Positions 12,511 to 25,690 of a stretch of 64,000 nucleotides of DNA are shown here, piece after piece (the first letter of the stretch is position 1; every line of letters starts with the position of its first letter). This DNA comes from Strongylocentrotus droebachiensis (lineage: Eukaryota; Echinodermata; Echinoidea; Camarodonta; Strongylocentrotidae): the NCBI GenBank assembly GCA_035222895.1, contig JAVYIG010000606.1, forward strand, positions 62,001-126,000. The letters run 5' to 3'. The notes beneath the pieces are model-generated. The model was given only the letters and a program-made list of their open reading frames with translations. It was not told where the DNA came from and did not search any database. Made by a program: the position numbers and the translations under genes.

Positions 12511-15500
12511 ATTGTATCCAGGCGAGAAAATTGACTTTATTTAGGGCCATTGTCTTTGCCAAACCCAGATGTGACATGTTTGTTTTCATAATCATATTCC
12601 ACATATGGAATTCACTATGGCGTTTCCCTTTTATATCAATTACATGGTACCCGTGACATTGCTTTGCTTCGTGCTTCATAATCGATAAATAATTAATAAT
12701 GGTAAATATATATATAAGCCTATACATAGATAAATTAAATAATCTGTTAAATGTCGCCACGATATGTGAGTGTGTGTGTATATGTGGGAGCGTTCATGTG
12801 TATGTGTGGATGTGTGTTTTTTCATAATATGAATTTTACTGAAAACAAATGAAAGATTAATGGAACCTCCACAAATGTATTGTAATTTATTTACAATATC
12901 ATTTTAAAAATTAATAAAGGTTCAATGACTACATTTTACTCTCCTCTTAAGGGTTAACTTCGTCTAAAATTGAATGATCTGTGGGAAGTTGCTATAATAT
13001 AAATCTGTATGAAATAGATAATGTTAATTAAATTGTAAGTCAACGACAGTTTATCAAAATAATTATTATCTGATACATATGGGTAGTTTGTAAATACCTT
13101 TACATTTTGGCTGACACTATCTCTCAGCCTCATTATTTCAAGTATAGTATAAGTTCTATGCTGACACAAATTTGGTTCTCAAATAAGTTAAAATAATTGG
13201 TGTATTGAGGTTTACTTGACACTACTCTCTAATTCATTGTGGTGTGTCGTCAAGAAAACTACTTGACTTCAATCCAACCACAAAGCATTTGTGGTAAACA
13301 CGGTAAAGATAGTTGTGATATGCGAATAGGGAATGACATTGGATTGTTTAGACTAAATGAGGGTTTATTATAACCTTTTCAAAAACCTGGTTTAATTCAT
13401 CTTGTAATCTCTTGAATTAGAGTTTCATGATCGCTTGATTTGTTAGTAATATCAATTTATTTAGCATTATTTAGCATTCTTTCTTTCTTTGGTGAGATCT
13501 TACCCTTTTCTATGATGAGTTGACACGAGTACTTTGAGAATTCTAGTATTGTAAGCTGTACTATCTTTCAATTGCTCTGACTTAATAGGGACTATAGACC
13601 TGTACAACGACATGTTGATCAAAACAAATATAATAACAAATTCAGGTCTATTTAGGTATTTAAAACCCTTGCAATTATTCCACCAAAATAGAAATGCCGA
13701 AGAAGGGGCGATCAATTTGAACAATTCGCAAAGTATTTCTCTCATCGAATTGATTTCCCACGTAATATTTTGATATAAATACGCAATCCTTTCAAGTTTT
13801 GAAGAAGAAAAAAAACACTCAATAAAACTGAATAAGGTTACTTTTAAAATGAATAAGGATCTATTATCATTAATGTCGTTAATGTGTATACAATATTTAT
13901 TTTATATATCCATGATTTACAATCAAAGTTAGTTTAAACAATGAGTGATCAACAACAATTAAAAAAATGAATTTCGTAATAAAATATCCATGTAAAGACT
14001 AGCTATTCTTCAAGCATGCCTTTATGACAAGAAACAGATCAATTCGACAATTCCCCGGCACACAATCGCTCCTCGAGAAAAAGGATATCACTATCCGGTA
14101 CTTGAGATGTCGAAAAGAGATAAAGAAGAGATACATTTATGGTGTGAAAGACGAAAAATTATCCTCGATCTAATTCTGACAATTGCTTCGCACTCCTGGC
14201 ACGTTTACCGTTTTCCACCGCTTATATTATTCTGTCGGAATTATGAGCTAAATCTGGTGAAAGGTCGCGAAGCAATATTGGATGTGTGTTATTAAGGTGG
14301 AAGAAAGAGAGAGAGTATCTATAACTGAATTGTGTTGTGGAATAGCCCCACATAAAGAAATACATTATCCAGAAACAAAGAAGGAGAAAGAGAAAGAAGG
14401 TCGTGTTTGCAAAAGTAAAAATATATATTCCAGATTTGTCGCGGTTGTTTTACGTTTGGAATGTATAATGGAATTCAAATATGATAACATATTGATCAGC
14501 ATATATCCACCGAGCATTTGGATTGATTCGCAATCGTATATGAAATGAAAAACTGAAAAGTAACTGAGAATTTTGTAAAATATGAAATTATAGATTTGGA
14601 CTCAGGTTTTTCTGCTAGTCTAGTATACCTTATATAAACATTAACAGAGGAAATAAGAGGGGCTTCATCAGAATATCAGAATTCTGGTTCACATCATTTT
14701 GTTTTGATGAGATATATTACAATAATCAATATTAATCAAAGGTCTACATGACAATTGTTGTCCTTTTCTCGAAATGCTCATTCTCGGCCGATGTAAAGGA
14801 AGTTGTGGGATAATGGAGTTGTACTATTTTGTTAATGCATAGTCTTTATAAAACTCGAAGGGGTCAGTCTTGCAAAACATGTTGTAATATTACGTTCAGT
14901 AATTATAATGATAATATATTAAATATCGCAATCTCTGATTAGATACCTAAATGATAATCCCGCAATCAGAATCAGCAGAAATTACAGTAAGGTATATAAC
15001 CTTACCACATAGATTCAAGTTAACATGTTCATGTATTATGAGGGTTGAGAATTTGTTTTCACTTTAAAAAAAACACTTTGAAAGCAGAAAGTGTGTCTTC
15101 ACAATGATATGTTCAAACGTATGCCAAATATATCACATTTTTAAACATTTGTGTAGTATTCTTCAGTAATGGAAAGTAGTGTCAGCACCAAACATTTTTT
15201 TTAATCACACCGTTTAATGTTTGCTAAAACAATACATACAATATAAAAAGACACATTTGATAAGAAATAAATAAATATAGAAGTTGTGTTATAAAGGCAT
15301 TGTTGGTGGAAACTCCACTAAAATATGGTGGAAAATAAGTTGAAAATATTCCAAAAATAAACAGACCTATGACAATTAAGACATTTTGTTAGGAACCATG
15401 TATTTAATGGATATCAAAGTGCAGCTTAAATGGGGGGGGGGGGTGGATATTTTTTTGCTATGATTTTGAAGCTTGTAATTCAAAATGTGTGGTCGCACAT

Positions 15501-16010
15501 ATACGAAATATTTCTCGAAACTGCGATGACATAATGTGACCCTTTTTAGGTTTTGTTTCTTGGTTTGTTGGTTGGTTGGTTCTTGTTCCAACAATGGCTA
15601 ATGTGTGTTAAAAACAACTAACACCTCACCTATAAGCTTGGGTGACTAAAAACCATTGGAAATAAGTTGTGCCCACCTAAAAGGTTATTACTTTCCTATA
15701 TCAAAACCTCATATATCTTGCTAGCCCCTCCCCCCTCAAAAAATTATCATATTCACATGCGAGTCCCTTCCAACTTATTATCCTTGATATCACTAATTAA
15801 ATTTATTTTTGTATTACTTAAGTAAGTATTAAGTATTACTTGATATTAATAAAGAATGTTTTAGCGTTACATTAAGTGTAAGCTCCATTTATATTTTGTT
15901 CTGACTAAAGGCATATTCCTTTGAAGAGTCATTCAGGTATTGTATTTAACAATGGATTGGACTCGTGAAGCCCGTAAACACACTCTAACCCATCAATAAC
16001 AAACCAATAT
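12511..16010. other. AT-rich presumed intron/intergenic
   Basis: No exon was recognised. TG-rich sequence lies at about 12764-12818 and a G12 run at 15432-15443. The 14107-14548 segment has two overlapping short open frames rich in Lys/Glu without any known domain. Confidence 0.5.
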
Positions 16011-16017
16011 AATCCAG

Positions 16018-16245
16018 CTCTGTCTCTCCTTCTCTCTCTGTCTCTTTTTACCTCCTTCCTCCTCACTCTGATAATTCCAGTATATGCATAATGTATTAAA
16101 CCATATGATATTGAGCATTGCATTGTGTCATACAATTACAAACGAAGAGTCTTTATTTTCATTTTCGAGCTTCTCCCTTTCTTGCTCGCTCTACACCTCT
16201 TTCCCTCTCTCCCTCTCTCTCTCTCCCTCTCTCTTTCTCTTGCTG
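16018..16245. repeat. CT-rich low-complexity tracts
   Basis: Two polypyrimidine patches (about 16018-16045 and 16190-16245) consist of CT dinucleotides with interruptions. Confidence 0.85.
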
Positions 16246-16685
16246 ACTATCCCGCTTGATTGCTGAAGAGCGATTTTCTTTTCTTCCACTTTTTTTTCGG
16301 GTAATTTTTCAACACTTTCATATCATAGTTTTTGGCTTGATCTTGTCTCCCTATTGAAGGCTCAGATGTATTACACTTATGGTTCGAAGCTCGCCTGCGG
16401 GCTGATACCCGGCGGCTACCGTTTTGCAATGCTTGCGTGCATGCAGCGAATTGAGACCACCGAGATCCTTTATTCATTTTTGCTTTCACACTTAGTCCCT
16501 AATCACTAGTCAATGTACACTTCTATGGTCTCGACTTATTCATCGTTGTGTGACATCCAGGTATAGGGTATCTCAAGAAAATGGTTTAGAAAGACGGATG
16601 AAGCAGTAATAAGGGAAAGAGTGAGAAGCAACGTCCTCTCTTTGTAGTTATGCTGCTCATCGTATCTCTTTATTCTGTCGTTCAT

Positions 16686-16716
16686 TATGCTGTCTCCCTC
16701 TCTCTCTCTCTTTCTG

Positions 16717-16747
<31 letters not shown>

Positions 16748-16880
16748 CTCACTCGCACGCACACTCAATGTGTATTGTGCGCACACTCAAATACACGCGC
16801 AAACACGCACCCACAGCCACCCCACGCACGACTACATTTAGTGCTCCCGCAATCCCCCTCTCTCTCTCTCTATCTCTGTT
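16686..16880. repeat. Compound (CT)n-(AC)n microsatellite
   Basis: A CT tract is followed by about 14 AC units (16717-16744), then degenerate AC-rich sequence and a second CT tract near 16855-16875. Confidence 0.9.
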
Positions 16881-19800
16881 TATTTCTCTCTTTTAAATAT
16901 AATGTGTGCAAAACTGTTGAGATGTCTCTATGTTGATACATATTGTAAAGCGTAGGTGTAACAAATCTTACAAATCGATGAATTCTCTGTATCACATTGT
17001 GCATGTCCCACCATGGCTTCAGTTTCCGGTGGTCATTGCATAAATAATCTATGAAATTCTTGAAAACCTGTATTTTAATAATCTTGTAAAAATGAAATCT
17101 TGCAAAATTGATAATATCACTAGATAATTACATTTCATACACATGACTACATATGTCTATACATATCAGACGGACACAATCTTACTTGCTAGACTTCTCA
17201 TTTGTATCGCATCTTGGCATTTATATTATCCGCTGCTTCACGTCGCTTTCTACATCTCAGTCACAATTCCTATATTCAGGAAGGATAACATTATCCTTTA
17301 TGGGTATACATGTTAACCGTGTTTAATCACAGAGAACACATTATTATAGTTCACCGATTCCTTCTCCCTTCCTTTCGCATTTTTTTGTTACACCCTGTAC
17401 CCAAGATGGCTGTGGTCTTCTAGTCCACACAGCTTGACATGAAGCTCCAGCTCGCATCCTTCTGTAGTAGGAGATGGTGGCCGAATTTATCCTATACCCG
17501 AACCTCAGACAGACGTCATAACATCTGTTATTTATCGTATAAATTCGTTATACCCTCCCAAAAGTCTTGTTCTCCCCAGAAAGCATGTGCTCTATTCCTC
17601 TAATCCGATAACCAATCCTAGATGACTCATTTAAGGGGGAGGGATCCGAGGACCCACCCTAACATTTTGTAGAACTCTTTAATCCATTCGGCAGTGAGAC
17701 ACTTGGAAAGGTTAACAACCGCTAGCTGGGTCACCGTGGCTTTAAGAAGAATTATCGTCCTTTATTTAGCTGAATATTACATTGATGAAATGATAATATC
17801 GTTAAAGTATTAAAATGTATTATCATTTCATAGACACTCCAAGAATGGGATAATCTGGCTTTCATATTACGCCACAAAACCCTGAACAGAGGACATAGAC
17901 GTTTGCTTATAGAATGTATTCACTATTGTAATGACGAACCTTGTGACTCTATTATACTTGCTAGTTTGGTGCTAGCTTGGGATTCCTTATGAAAACTTCT
18001 TGCTTTAAAGGTTAGATAGTAAATACTATAATAAATATAAGGGACAAATAATATAAGGGGCTACTTATTGTTCATTTTTATTTTTTATCTGAATGATTCG
18101 TGTCTTAATCTATATTTCATGCGGTAATTGCCGTAACATGGTAAATTGTACATAATCCCCTGACATCTAAAACATTCGAATATGAATAAACACCAGGCTT
18201 CTTACTATCAACTTAGCTCTATCAATGGGATGCACTTAAGAAATTCTCACTCAAATTTAAACCGAAATGGAGTGCATATATTTATCGTATATACTAGAAT
18301 AATATTTCCATAAAGAAGTTTGAAGAAACAAGGGACTTTTCGTGCAATCTCCTAATTCGCCAAACCAACACCACTTCTGTATTCCTTACCACAACAAAAA
18401 TCATATTCACTTTAATGGGTTTGGGATGTATAATGATGCGTATTACTTGAAAGCAAAGTCAATTTCACCAGTACACCTGCCCCGCTTGTTATTACACACT
18501 ATAGAAGCGACGAAAAGAAAATTCTCTCTCTCTCTCTCTCTCTCTCTCTAGACATGGCAACAGTTGTAGTATTAGTAATCAGAATTTGCATATTGATCCT
18601 CGCTTTCCTATCTTGGGATCTGAGAGTCTACTTACTTTAATAAACCGGGGGAAGTCATGAAAATGCGTTTTACTGATACTTCGACGCCTTTTACCTAATA
18701 TCAACATATACCAAAAGGAGTATAAAAGACATTGGAAAAGAATAAAATGAAATATATTAACATTGTTTCTCAAATATATACTTTAAAGCTTTCCTAATTC
18801 AATGGTTCCGTAAAGATGTAGATCAAGATTGAGTCTGTTTAGAGAAATATCTATGCTGACGTATACTTGATAACTCTTCTGAATTTGCTAAACAGAGCTC
18901 ATTTTAATATAGATGAATTTTCCAATTGTTTGGTGTTGGTAAATCTGAAATTTGAAAGGATATGAACATGTATTTTCTATTAATCTGCAAGCACAACATT
19001 TATCCTAAACCCGTGGTGTTATGTCGGCCATCTTTAGTCACCTTCACACCGTATACCTCAACCGGAGTTTGATTGAAATACCAAGAATGGTGCATTGACC
19101 CTCTCTCTGTACGCTCCAAATAATCTTTGAATATTGACTTTATGTCACTCCCCAGACGAAGATAAGAGACCAGTCCTTCTTTTTGTCAGTAATCGAAGAA
19201 GAGATGCTTATCAAAGTACTTAACGTTGACGTTAGGAAATAAAATGGTCGGGTGAACATGGTCAGTATTCGATTATCTATTTGGGAAAAACATGTGTTTT
19301 GTAACGGTCAGCATATATCGTCATTTAATATTTCATTCAGGGAAATTGTCGATAAAATGTATCATTATTGCTTTTTGCACATTGTCGTATGTAAATTCCA
19401 TTTAGTTCCAATGCTAAATATGCCCACGCGTTTGGATTAAATCTCAATATGCAGATCGTAAACTCAAGTTTCATTTTATAAGTTTGTACGTTTGATATCG
19501 TCTCAACCATTCTTTTTCATCTACAATATAATCTGGCGTTCATTTACAAGTGAAAAGCACGCAAAATGAACCAAAATTGATAAGGTATGTTATTGCTTGG
19601 AGAAAAAGTCATGAAGTCATATAAAATCTCGTCTATTTTTCAAAAATAGTCTTGATTACTTACAGTATATGGTGTATAGGCACGAACAATCTGACATACA
19701 TTTAAGATTAAATAGAGAACAATTGACAGGATCATTATTTTGTTTGATACAACTATCTTAGCACGTTGCATCGCGACTACCAAATTAAATACTATGTAGC

Positions 19801-19919
19801 ATACAACTGTTAATCTCTAAGCAGAAACCTCCTTTCCTGGTTGCATTAAAATGTTAAACAACATTAAGTGATGTGTTTTGTAATGTTAGGTGAGGATTCT
19901 CGACGGGATGCATATTTGA
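16881..19919. other. AT-rich DNA, no recognised gene
   Basis: No exon or transposon protein was seen. A pure TC microsatellite lies at 18523-18549. The segment around 17400-17480 is slightly GC-richer but has no recognised signal. Confidence 0.5.
18523..18549. repeat. (TC)n microsatellite
   Basis: Uninterrupted TC dinucleotides. Confidence 0.95.
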
Positions 19920-20400
19920 AGATGTTGTCCAGTGTGGCTGAGAAAGAATAGCATCCATGCGAACAAAACCAAGCTCGGCAGGGTGTACACTGGTAGCTCG
20001 TCCCGTGGAAGCTCTGTCAGCGACCTGCAAGAGGCTCCATCAACTTACATGCTCAATTAGTTCTCAATTCATCCACGTACTAAAGATACGCGTGCCCAAA
20101 ACGCTTACTCTGTCAGTAATATCACCCCGTAATTTCAACATGTTGAAGAAAAGAAGACAGCACACGAGGAGGAGATTTCTAATGGGGAAGCGCCGAAGAA
20201 TCTCTTGTTTTGTCTCACGGTCCATTTCGTCTCCTTAGCTTCTCGTACTTTCTTGAGGAGAGCGTATTAACCGGGAATGTTTGTGTTTAATCGCTCCCTA
20301 CTCGGGCTTTTTATTTGCGGGACAGGTGAGGTGGTAATTGGGCGTGCCGATTAGAAGACAGTCCAGCAGGTTCTGACGAGAAACGTCATTTCTACATGAT
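19920..20400. promoter_or_regulatory. GC-richer block with donor-like site
   Basis: This CpG-bearing block includes an Arg/Ser-rich 93-codon open frame (19957-20238) that matches no known domain. A donor-like GGACAG|GTGAGG lies at 20326. It could be an alternative noncoding exon or a regulatory element. Coding status is not supported. Confidence 0.25.
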
Positions 20401-20693
20401 GGCAGATACGTTAAACCAAGAGCATTAGCACTACTCCGTGTGGATGTGGAAAAAAAGAAAGATTACAAAAACATTGCAGTTTGGTTTAATGTTTGTAACT
20501 GTCATTACGACATGCACTTTATCAATCTACATCAATTTATCTTCTGAAATCAATTAGTGTTAAAAGCACATTATCTATCCATTTCGTTAAACCTTATACA
20601 TTCCAACTTTATTCATGGGACGTTTCTTTACTTTATTTCCTATCGCAGTGCCACATACCGTTGCTTTGTTAATAATGTAATCACATTGAGGCC

Positions 20694-20703
20694 GTCACGT
20701 GAC
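20694..20703. promoter_or_regulatory. E-box palindrome GTCACGTGAC (copy 1)
   Basis: Exact 10-bp palindrome matching the consensus of USF/MITF/TFE-type bHLH-zip factors, including the TFEB CLEAR element. It is followed by TTTTGAAAAG. Confidence 0.5.
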
Positions 20704-22660
20704 TTTTGAAAAGGTGTCATTATTTACGCTACATCTCCTAAAACAAAGAATATCTGTAAACTAAACACTTGCCCAGTAAAAGCAGTCCTTCGTCCTCTGT
20801 TCGTAGGTCTAATCAGCTAAATAACAATACGGGATTAATGCCTCAGTGAATGTATTTTAAAATGTATCTAGTTTGACTTTTTAAATCCAATACCATTTCT
20901 GTCATTAGTCATGTATACAACATTGCAAGTGCTTTAAAAGTCTTAATAATACAAATACGACATTTGTTCACACTTTAAGGTCACATCTCCCTGGTTTTAC
21001 CAACCAACGGCAACGAGTTAACCGTCTGATTTTGTGCGTAATATAGATGATGGACGTGTTCACGAATGCGTTAGTGAGTTAGGCAATATGGCGGATTAGA
21101 GGCAGCGTAAAATTATTATATTTTCTGCTTGAAAACAATCTTCTACCTCCATTACAGTCTTCTTCTCCATTTAACAAGCCAAAGAGGTTTAGAGCAAAGG
21201 ATTTAACAATGCTTACACTAAACCAAACCACAAAATGGGCAGTGAATTGAATTTAGGAATGGGGAAAATTGAGATTCTCTATTATCTTGTTAATTGGTAA
21301 TAACAGAATAAATATCACAATGAAGCTACTTACAGAAAGAAAAGCTCAAGATTGTACAAACTAAATGATTCTTCATATTACTTGTAAGCAGTAACCCTAC
21401 TGGCAAATATATATATATTAGTGACGACCGATTTGTTATCGTAAAGAACTTATCTTTGAAAATGATAAAGAAGCAATTATAGAGGTTCAAATAATTCTAC
21501 CATTTGTAGATCAATAGATTATTTAAAACCAAGAAAGGAAGTTTCCTTTTTGGGATGTTAAGACGTTTTCTGAAGTACATACTTCCAATTACGTCAAACA
21601 TATTAGGATTAAAAGCCTTCATAACAATCTGAAAATCAAAATCAATTTTCGTGTTTGTCGTTATTCATTAAAAAGGAGATGAATAAAGGTTGTCGATTTG
21701 GTATATTAAACTCGAATTCATTTTTCAAATATAAAAAGGAATATTTCCAACGAATCAGAAATGATGATAATTCAATCAATTTTTCCCAACCGCTACATAT
21801 TGACTTTTTTGGACAAAATAAAAGTATATACACGCATAACAAATGTAATTTGAAAGTCAGATATTAAACAACATATTCACATATCCCCATACCCCAATCC
21901 CCTCTTCACAGCTCCTCCCCTTCCAATGGCATCACTTTACCCCCCCCCCCCCCCACCTTAAATCCCCGTGATCAGCACATGTCCCCGTGCACGTTAGCCG
22001 ATACAACGTCTTAATACCACGGCGGGACAGGTGTATATATTTCTTCTTTGGGTTACATTACTATCGAGATCATCTCACCGCTTTCTAATGAATGGCTTTT
22101 CTCCAGCAAGATGATGAGATAAACGAAAGACGGAGCGTGGCCCGTTTGGTAATGGATCGTCCCAAAAGTGCGATCCCCGCAATTTCAGTCTGGGATTTGA
22201 TACTAAGATGACACATTTTTTCTGTCTCCTATATTTCTCTGTTCAAATCATGGTTTCTCTTTTTGCGTTCACATTGGGATATTTCACTTCTTTATAACCG
22301 CCGTAAATTTGTGTTTGGTTTAAACACAAGCATTCTCAGTGGGTGGCGAACTTTCTGCAGCCTTTGCAATATTGCAAGGCGCACATGGCTTGGAATGTGT
22401 TTAAAGTGATATCTTACATAATTATTAGCCTTAATATTATTAGACAATCACGATTTGAACGCGTCTGTCTTCCGCAATGAAATTTCTATCAATAGATTAT
22501 TCATATTTTTTATTTAAAATTTACTCCCTCACCCTTACCACAGCAATAACCAAATGATAAGGACAATATAAATATGCATGTGGGCACCGATAGATGGTAA
22601 TTGTTTTTAATATGTAGTCTAACCTATTTATCACAATTATGGAAAAAATACATCAAGAGA
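20704..22660. other. AT-rich DNA, no recognised gene
   Basis: A C15 run lies at 21940-21954. From about 21960 to 22200 the sequence is less AT-rich and may be regulatory. The short open frames on both strands near 21642-21867 overlap each other and look like AT-rich chance frames. Confidence 0.5.
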
Positions 22661-23170
22661 AATAACATACCCTTTTACAATCAGTTCTTCTTTATTAATA
22701 GGATTCGTCCAAGGGATGCAAACACCCTTAACCCATGACAACTTGTTTTGGGGATATGCGTACGGGCGTAATTTTCTTAAATGAATGTTCAATATCCTTC
22801 TAACCCTTGCTTACAGGGTATAACAGTCATCGAAATACATCATTTATACGTAAATTTAAATTCAAAACAAATTTGTTATAGTATATAGCAATAATGGTCA
22901 TAAGCTGACTGACTTGACTAAATTGAACGACAAGATCATTATTTGAATCATGATATGAAATGATCTTGTTTTAGAAAAAAGTTCATCACAATCATCGAAA
23001 CAATCATTATTAACATGATGAGAATAACATACTCTTGTTTTAATCAGTTTCTTTTTTAAATGGGTTCGTCCAAGGAATGCAAAACCCCATACCCTATGCC
23101 CGAAATACATGATTATTTACGTCATGATATGAAATGTTCTTGTTTTAGAAAACAATTTCATATCTAAGTG
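22661..23170. repeat. Mosaic of diverged direct repeats
   Basis: A roughly 75-bp unit beginning AATAACATAC and containing TTCGTCCAAGG recurs at 22661-22735 and 23023-23100 (offset 362). A 39-bp unit beginning TCATGATATGAAATG recurs at 22948-22986 and 23122-23160 (offset 174). A third unit with CGAAATACAT recurs near 22834 and 23101. A TTCGTCCA core appears again near 23175. The different offsets suggest successive partial duplications. Similar residues in minus-strand frames here simply follow from the DNA repeat. Confidence 0.65.
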
Positions 23171-23510
23171 TGATTCGTCCACAGAAGGGTCCCGAACACT
23201 TGATGATTCACCCCAGGTCACGTGACGCCGTGGCCATGCAAGCCAGTGTCCGAAATACCATGATAGCCGCGTGTCATGTGACCACTTAATTTCCCGGTTT
23301 GTGGATTTTTGTGTTGATGGATCGGGAAAGGGCTGAGAAGGGAAACCCCATCGCGTCCAACTGAAATCAACAATTGAATCGCCTTCTGTTGAAGTCTCCA
23401 ACATTCGGCGAAATAATTCGATTTGTTTCGGGATTTCTTTCGTAAACCACACCCATGGTCTTTTCGAATAACGAAATGTTAGACCGTTAAAAGGGTCAAT
23501 TAGCATAGAT
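23171..23510. promoter_or_regulatory. GC-richer block with E-box palindrome
   Basis: The block is less AT-rich than its flanks and holds the second GTCACGTGAC site (23217-23226) and a related CATGTGACC near 23275. The minus strand is open from an ATG at 23506 for 129 codons, with no domain that I recognise and no splice signals. I favour a regulatory or conserved noncoding element over a gene. Confidence 0.3.
23217..23226. promoter_or_regulatory. E-box palindrome GTCACGTGAC (copy 2)
   Basis: Exact match to the 10-bp palindrome, embedded in a GC-richer block. Confidence 0.5.
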
Positions 23511-24611
23511 ACGAGGCTGATGTTTTAAAATGGTGGTCTGGAAGTGCGATGCCATGGGCGAATTTTGGAAAGGGAAATGAATTATTTTCCCAATAAGTAC
23601 GCTATTATTTATCACCATATACATTCGTATCTTTAGCGATTTCAATTTCCCTTTTGCGTTACCTGGTACCTTGAGAGGTAAACAACAAAACACGGCGCAA
23701 TGATGATAACCAAAGCAACAATTGTGGGCCTCTTTTACATCGGTATAATTTTCCTTACTTCATCCAACATAGTGGGACATTCCCCAAAGTGCCACAGAAT
23801 AAACTTATTAACTTATTGATTTAAAATTGCATTAAATTAAAAACTTATCATGATAGAATAATTTTATTTTATGGACATCCACAATCCGATGTGTATTGTT
23901 GCATTTTATGAATATAATAATCTTTTTCTGGCAGTCGTGAGCAAAGTATCAATTCTCAATAGTTGAACGTAGTGGTCAATTCTAAGCATCCATATCTTTT
24001 TTCTTTTGTATTGTAAATAGACACATGTTCATGTTTATTGTTTACTAAATGAATTAAGGGTTTGTTTTTAAGCGTTGAACAGTTAGGTGAGCCATTTGAA
24101 AACATGTAGATAAAGCTATCCTTCATACCACTTACTTGATGTGATTTATGCTGTCATGCCATTACAAATTTTGTATATTGCACCTTCTGTTATCTTCATC
24201 TTAGTTTTGATGGGTATCATTTCATGGTTTGTTTTAATCAAGAGAAGTATTCGGGTTTTATGCCATGGCATTGACCTAGACATGTGTAATATTTTTTACG
24301 AACCAAATTTTAAAGCAAAAAATGTCAATATTTTGTCTTTCGCGGCTGTATACAGTCGTTAAGACTCAAAATCACCAACAATCCTGCTGACATGGATAAT
24401 CGAGATTAAAGAGATGCATTTTGAGAAATATAAACAAAACCAAATATGAATCATTACAATTTATTTCATGTAATTTGTGGGCGGGATTACAAATTTAAGA
24501 ATCCCGTTTTTAAGAACAAGGAGTCAAATTCTGTTGCCTCGGAAGCATGTGTTTGAAACTTCAACGCCGCTTTAAATACGGGAGCAGTTTCACTTTTTAT
24601 AGTTTTCTTTC

Positions 24612-24616
<5 letters not shown>

Positions 24617-24650
<34 letters not shown>
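24617..24650. repeat. (CT)n microsatellite
   Basis: Nearly pure CT dinucleotides. Confidence 0.95.
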
Positions 24651-24655
<5 letters not shown>

Positions 24656-24785
24656 ATTCTTTCTCATCTCTACCTCCTGTACCCTTCCATTCCTATGTAA
24701 TGCGATTAAAGCTCTCCTCCACAGCAGTGTATCGCCAGCTGGATGCTAACCCAATTAACGACATCTATGCAAATCTGACTGGCAC

Positions 24786-24799
24786 TAGTCACGTGACTA
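24786..24799. promoter_or_regulatory. 14-bp E-box palindrome TAGTCACGTGACTA (copy 3)
   Basis: The GTCACGTGAC core (24788-24797) extends to a perfect 14-bp palindrome, the longest of the four copies. Confidence 0.55.
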
Positions 24800-25690
24800 A
24801 AGGGATACCTTTGAAATGCCATTTCGGGATAGCTAGCTCCGATCGTGTGTCTTCTTCGGCTACAGGAAATGCAATATGGGAGGTGAACGACCACGGTAAT
24901 AGGTTATAGAGAAGGTTCGGAAAAGATGGATGCTGGAATCAAGGGATGATATGATATTAAAAGGGTAGACGAAAAATCATCGAACAACTAGGAGAAGCAA
25001 ACAAGATTCATTGGTCGAAAATTGAATGAATCATATTGATTATTTATGGTAGCCATTGAGTTTCCTTAATAAGTTGGTGAAAAATATAATATTTTACAGT
25101 CTGTTTACACCATCAAAATGATTGGTTGGACGGAAATTGAGATTTCCTTCATGAAACTTGTCTTTTTTCAGTTTCATGGTAAATATATACATTCAAGGCT
25201 TAAAAAGGTTTAAAACTAAAACTCACAAAACTAAACAGCCAGTTAAGTTTATTATTAATATCATCTATGGAGTTCGGTTGTCATCTGGAAATGTTTCTTT
25301 TGTGTAATTAAAGTAGATAAATGCATGTAAAGTGAAAGATAAAACGACGCTAAGATAAATGAGCAGCATTTTCCAACAGATCGACCTAACGCGTCATGAA
25401 GAGCTTGAGAACCGATGACAGTGCACAATCTTTATGTAAATTCAGATACGCTTACATCCATCGTAATGATCTATTTGTATTTGTCAAAATATTACAGGGT
25501 CAAGTTATTGATTAAGAACACAAATGGAGAGTGATGCATAAATGACGAAACAAGATACATAACACGTTAGCAACGAATAATGAACCGATACGACGCAGAC
25601 AAATTCGGCAAAATATCGGTATCATGGATTTAAAATTCAGAAAACGTACGGGAAAAGCAGTAGGGATCAATGGATACAATATGTAACCCG

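Larger units (their letters stand above)
23511..25690. other. AT-rich DNA with CT microsatellite, no recognised gene
   Basis: A CT tract lies at 24617-24650. The open frame that runs through it (24547-24909) is mainly microsatellite-encoded Ser/Leu and is not supported as a gene. The stretch from 24700 to 24900 is GC-richer and carries the third GTCACGTGAC copy. Confidence 0.5.

Noticed and set aside
12037..12511. Overlapping 69- and 96-codon frames as a gene
   Set aside because: Open frames on both strands reflect higher G+C; no splice sites or recognisable domains.
16375..16450. tRNA-like B box (GGTTCGAAGCTC)
   Set aside because: No A box at the right distance and no cloverleaf can be drawn.
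23117..23506. 129-codon minus-strand frame from an ATG
   Set aside because: No domain was recognised. Its end runs into the local DNA repeats and its openness fits a GC-richer noncoding block.
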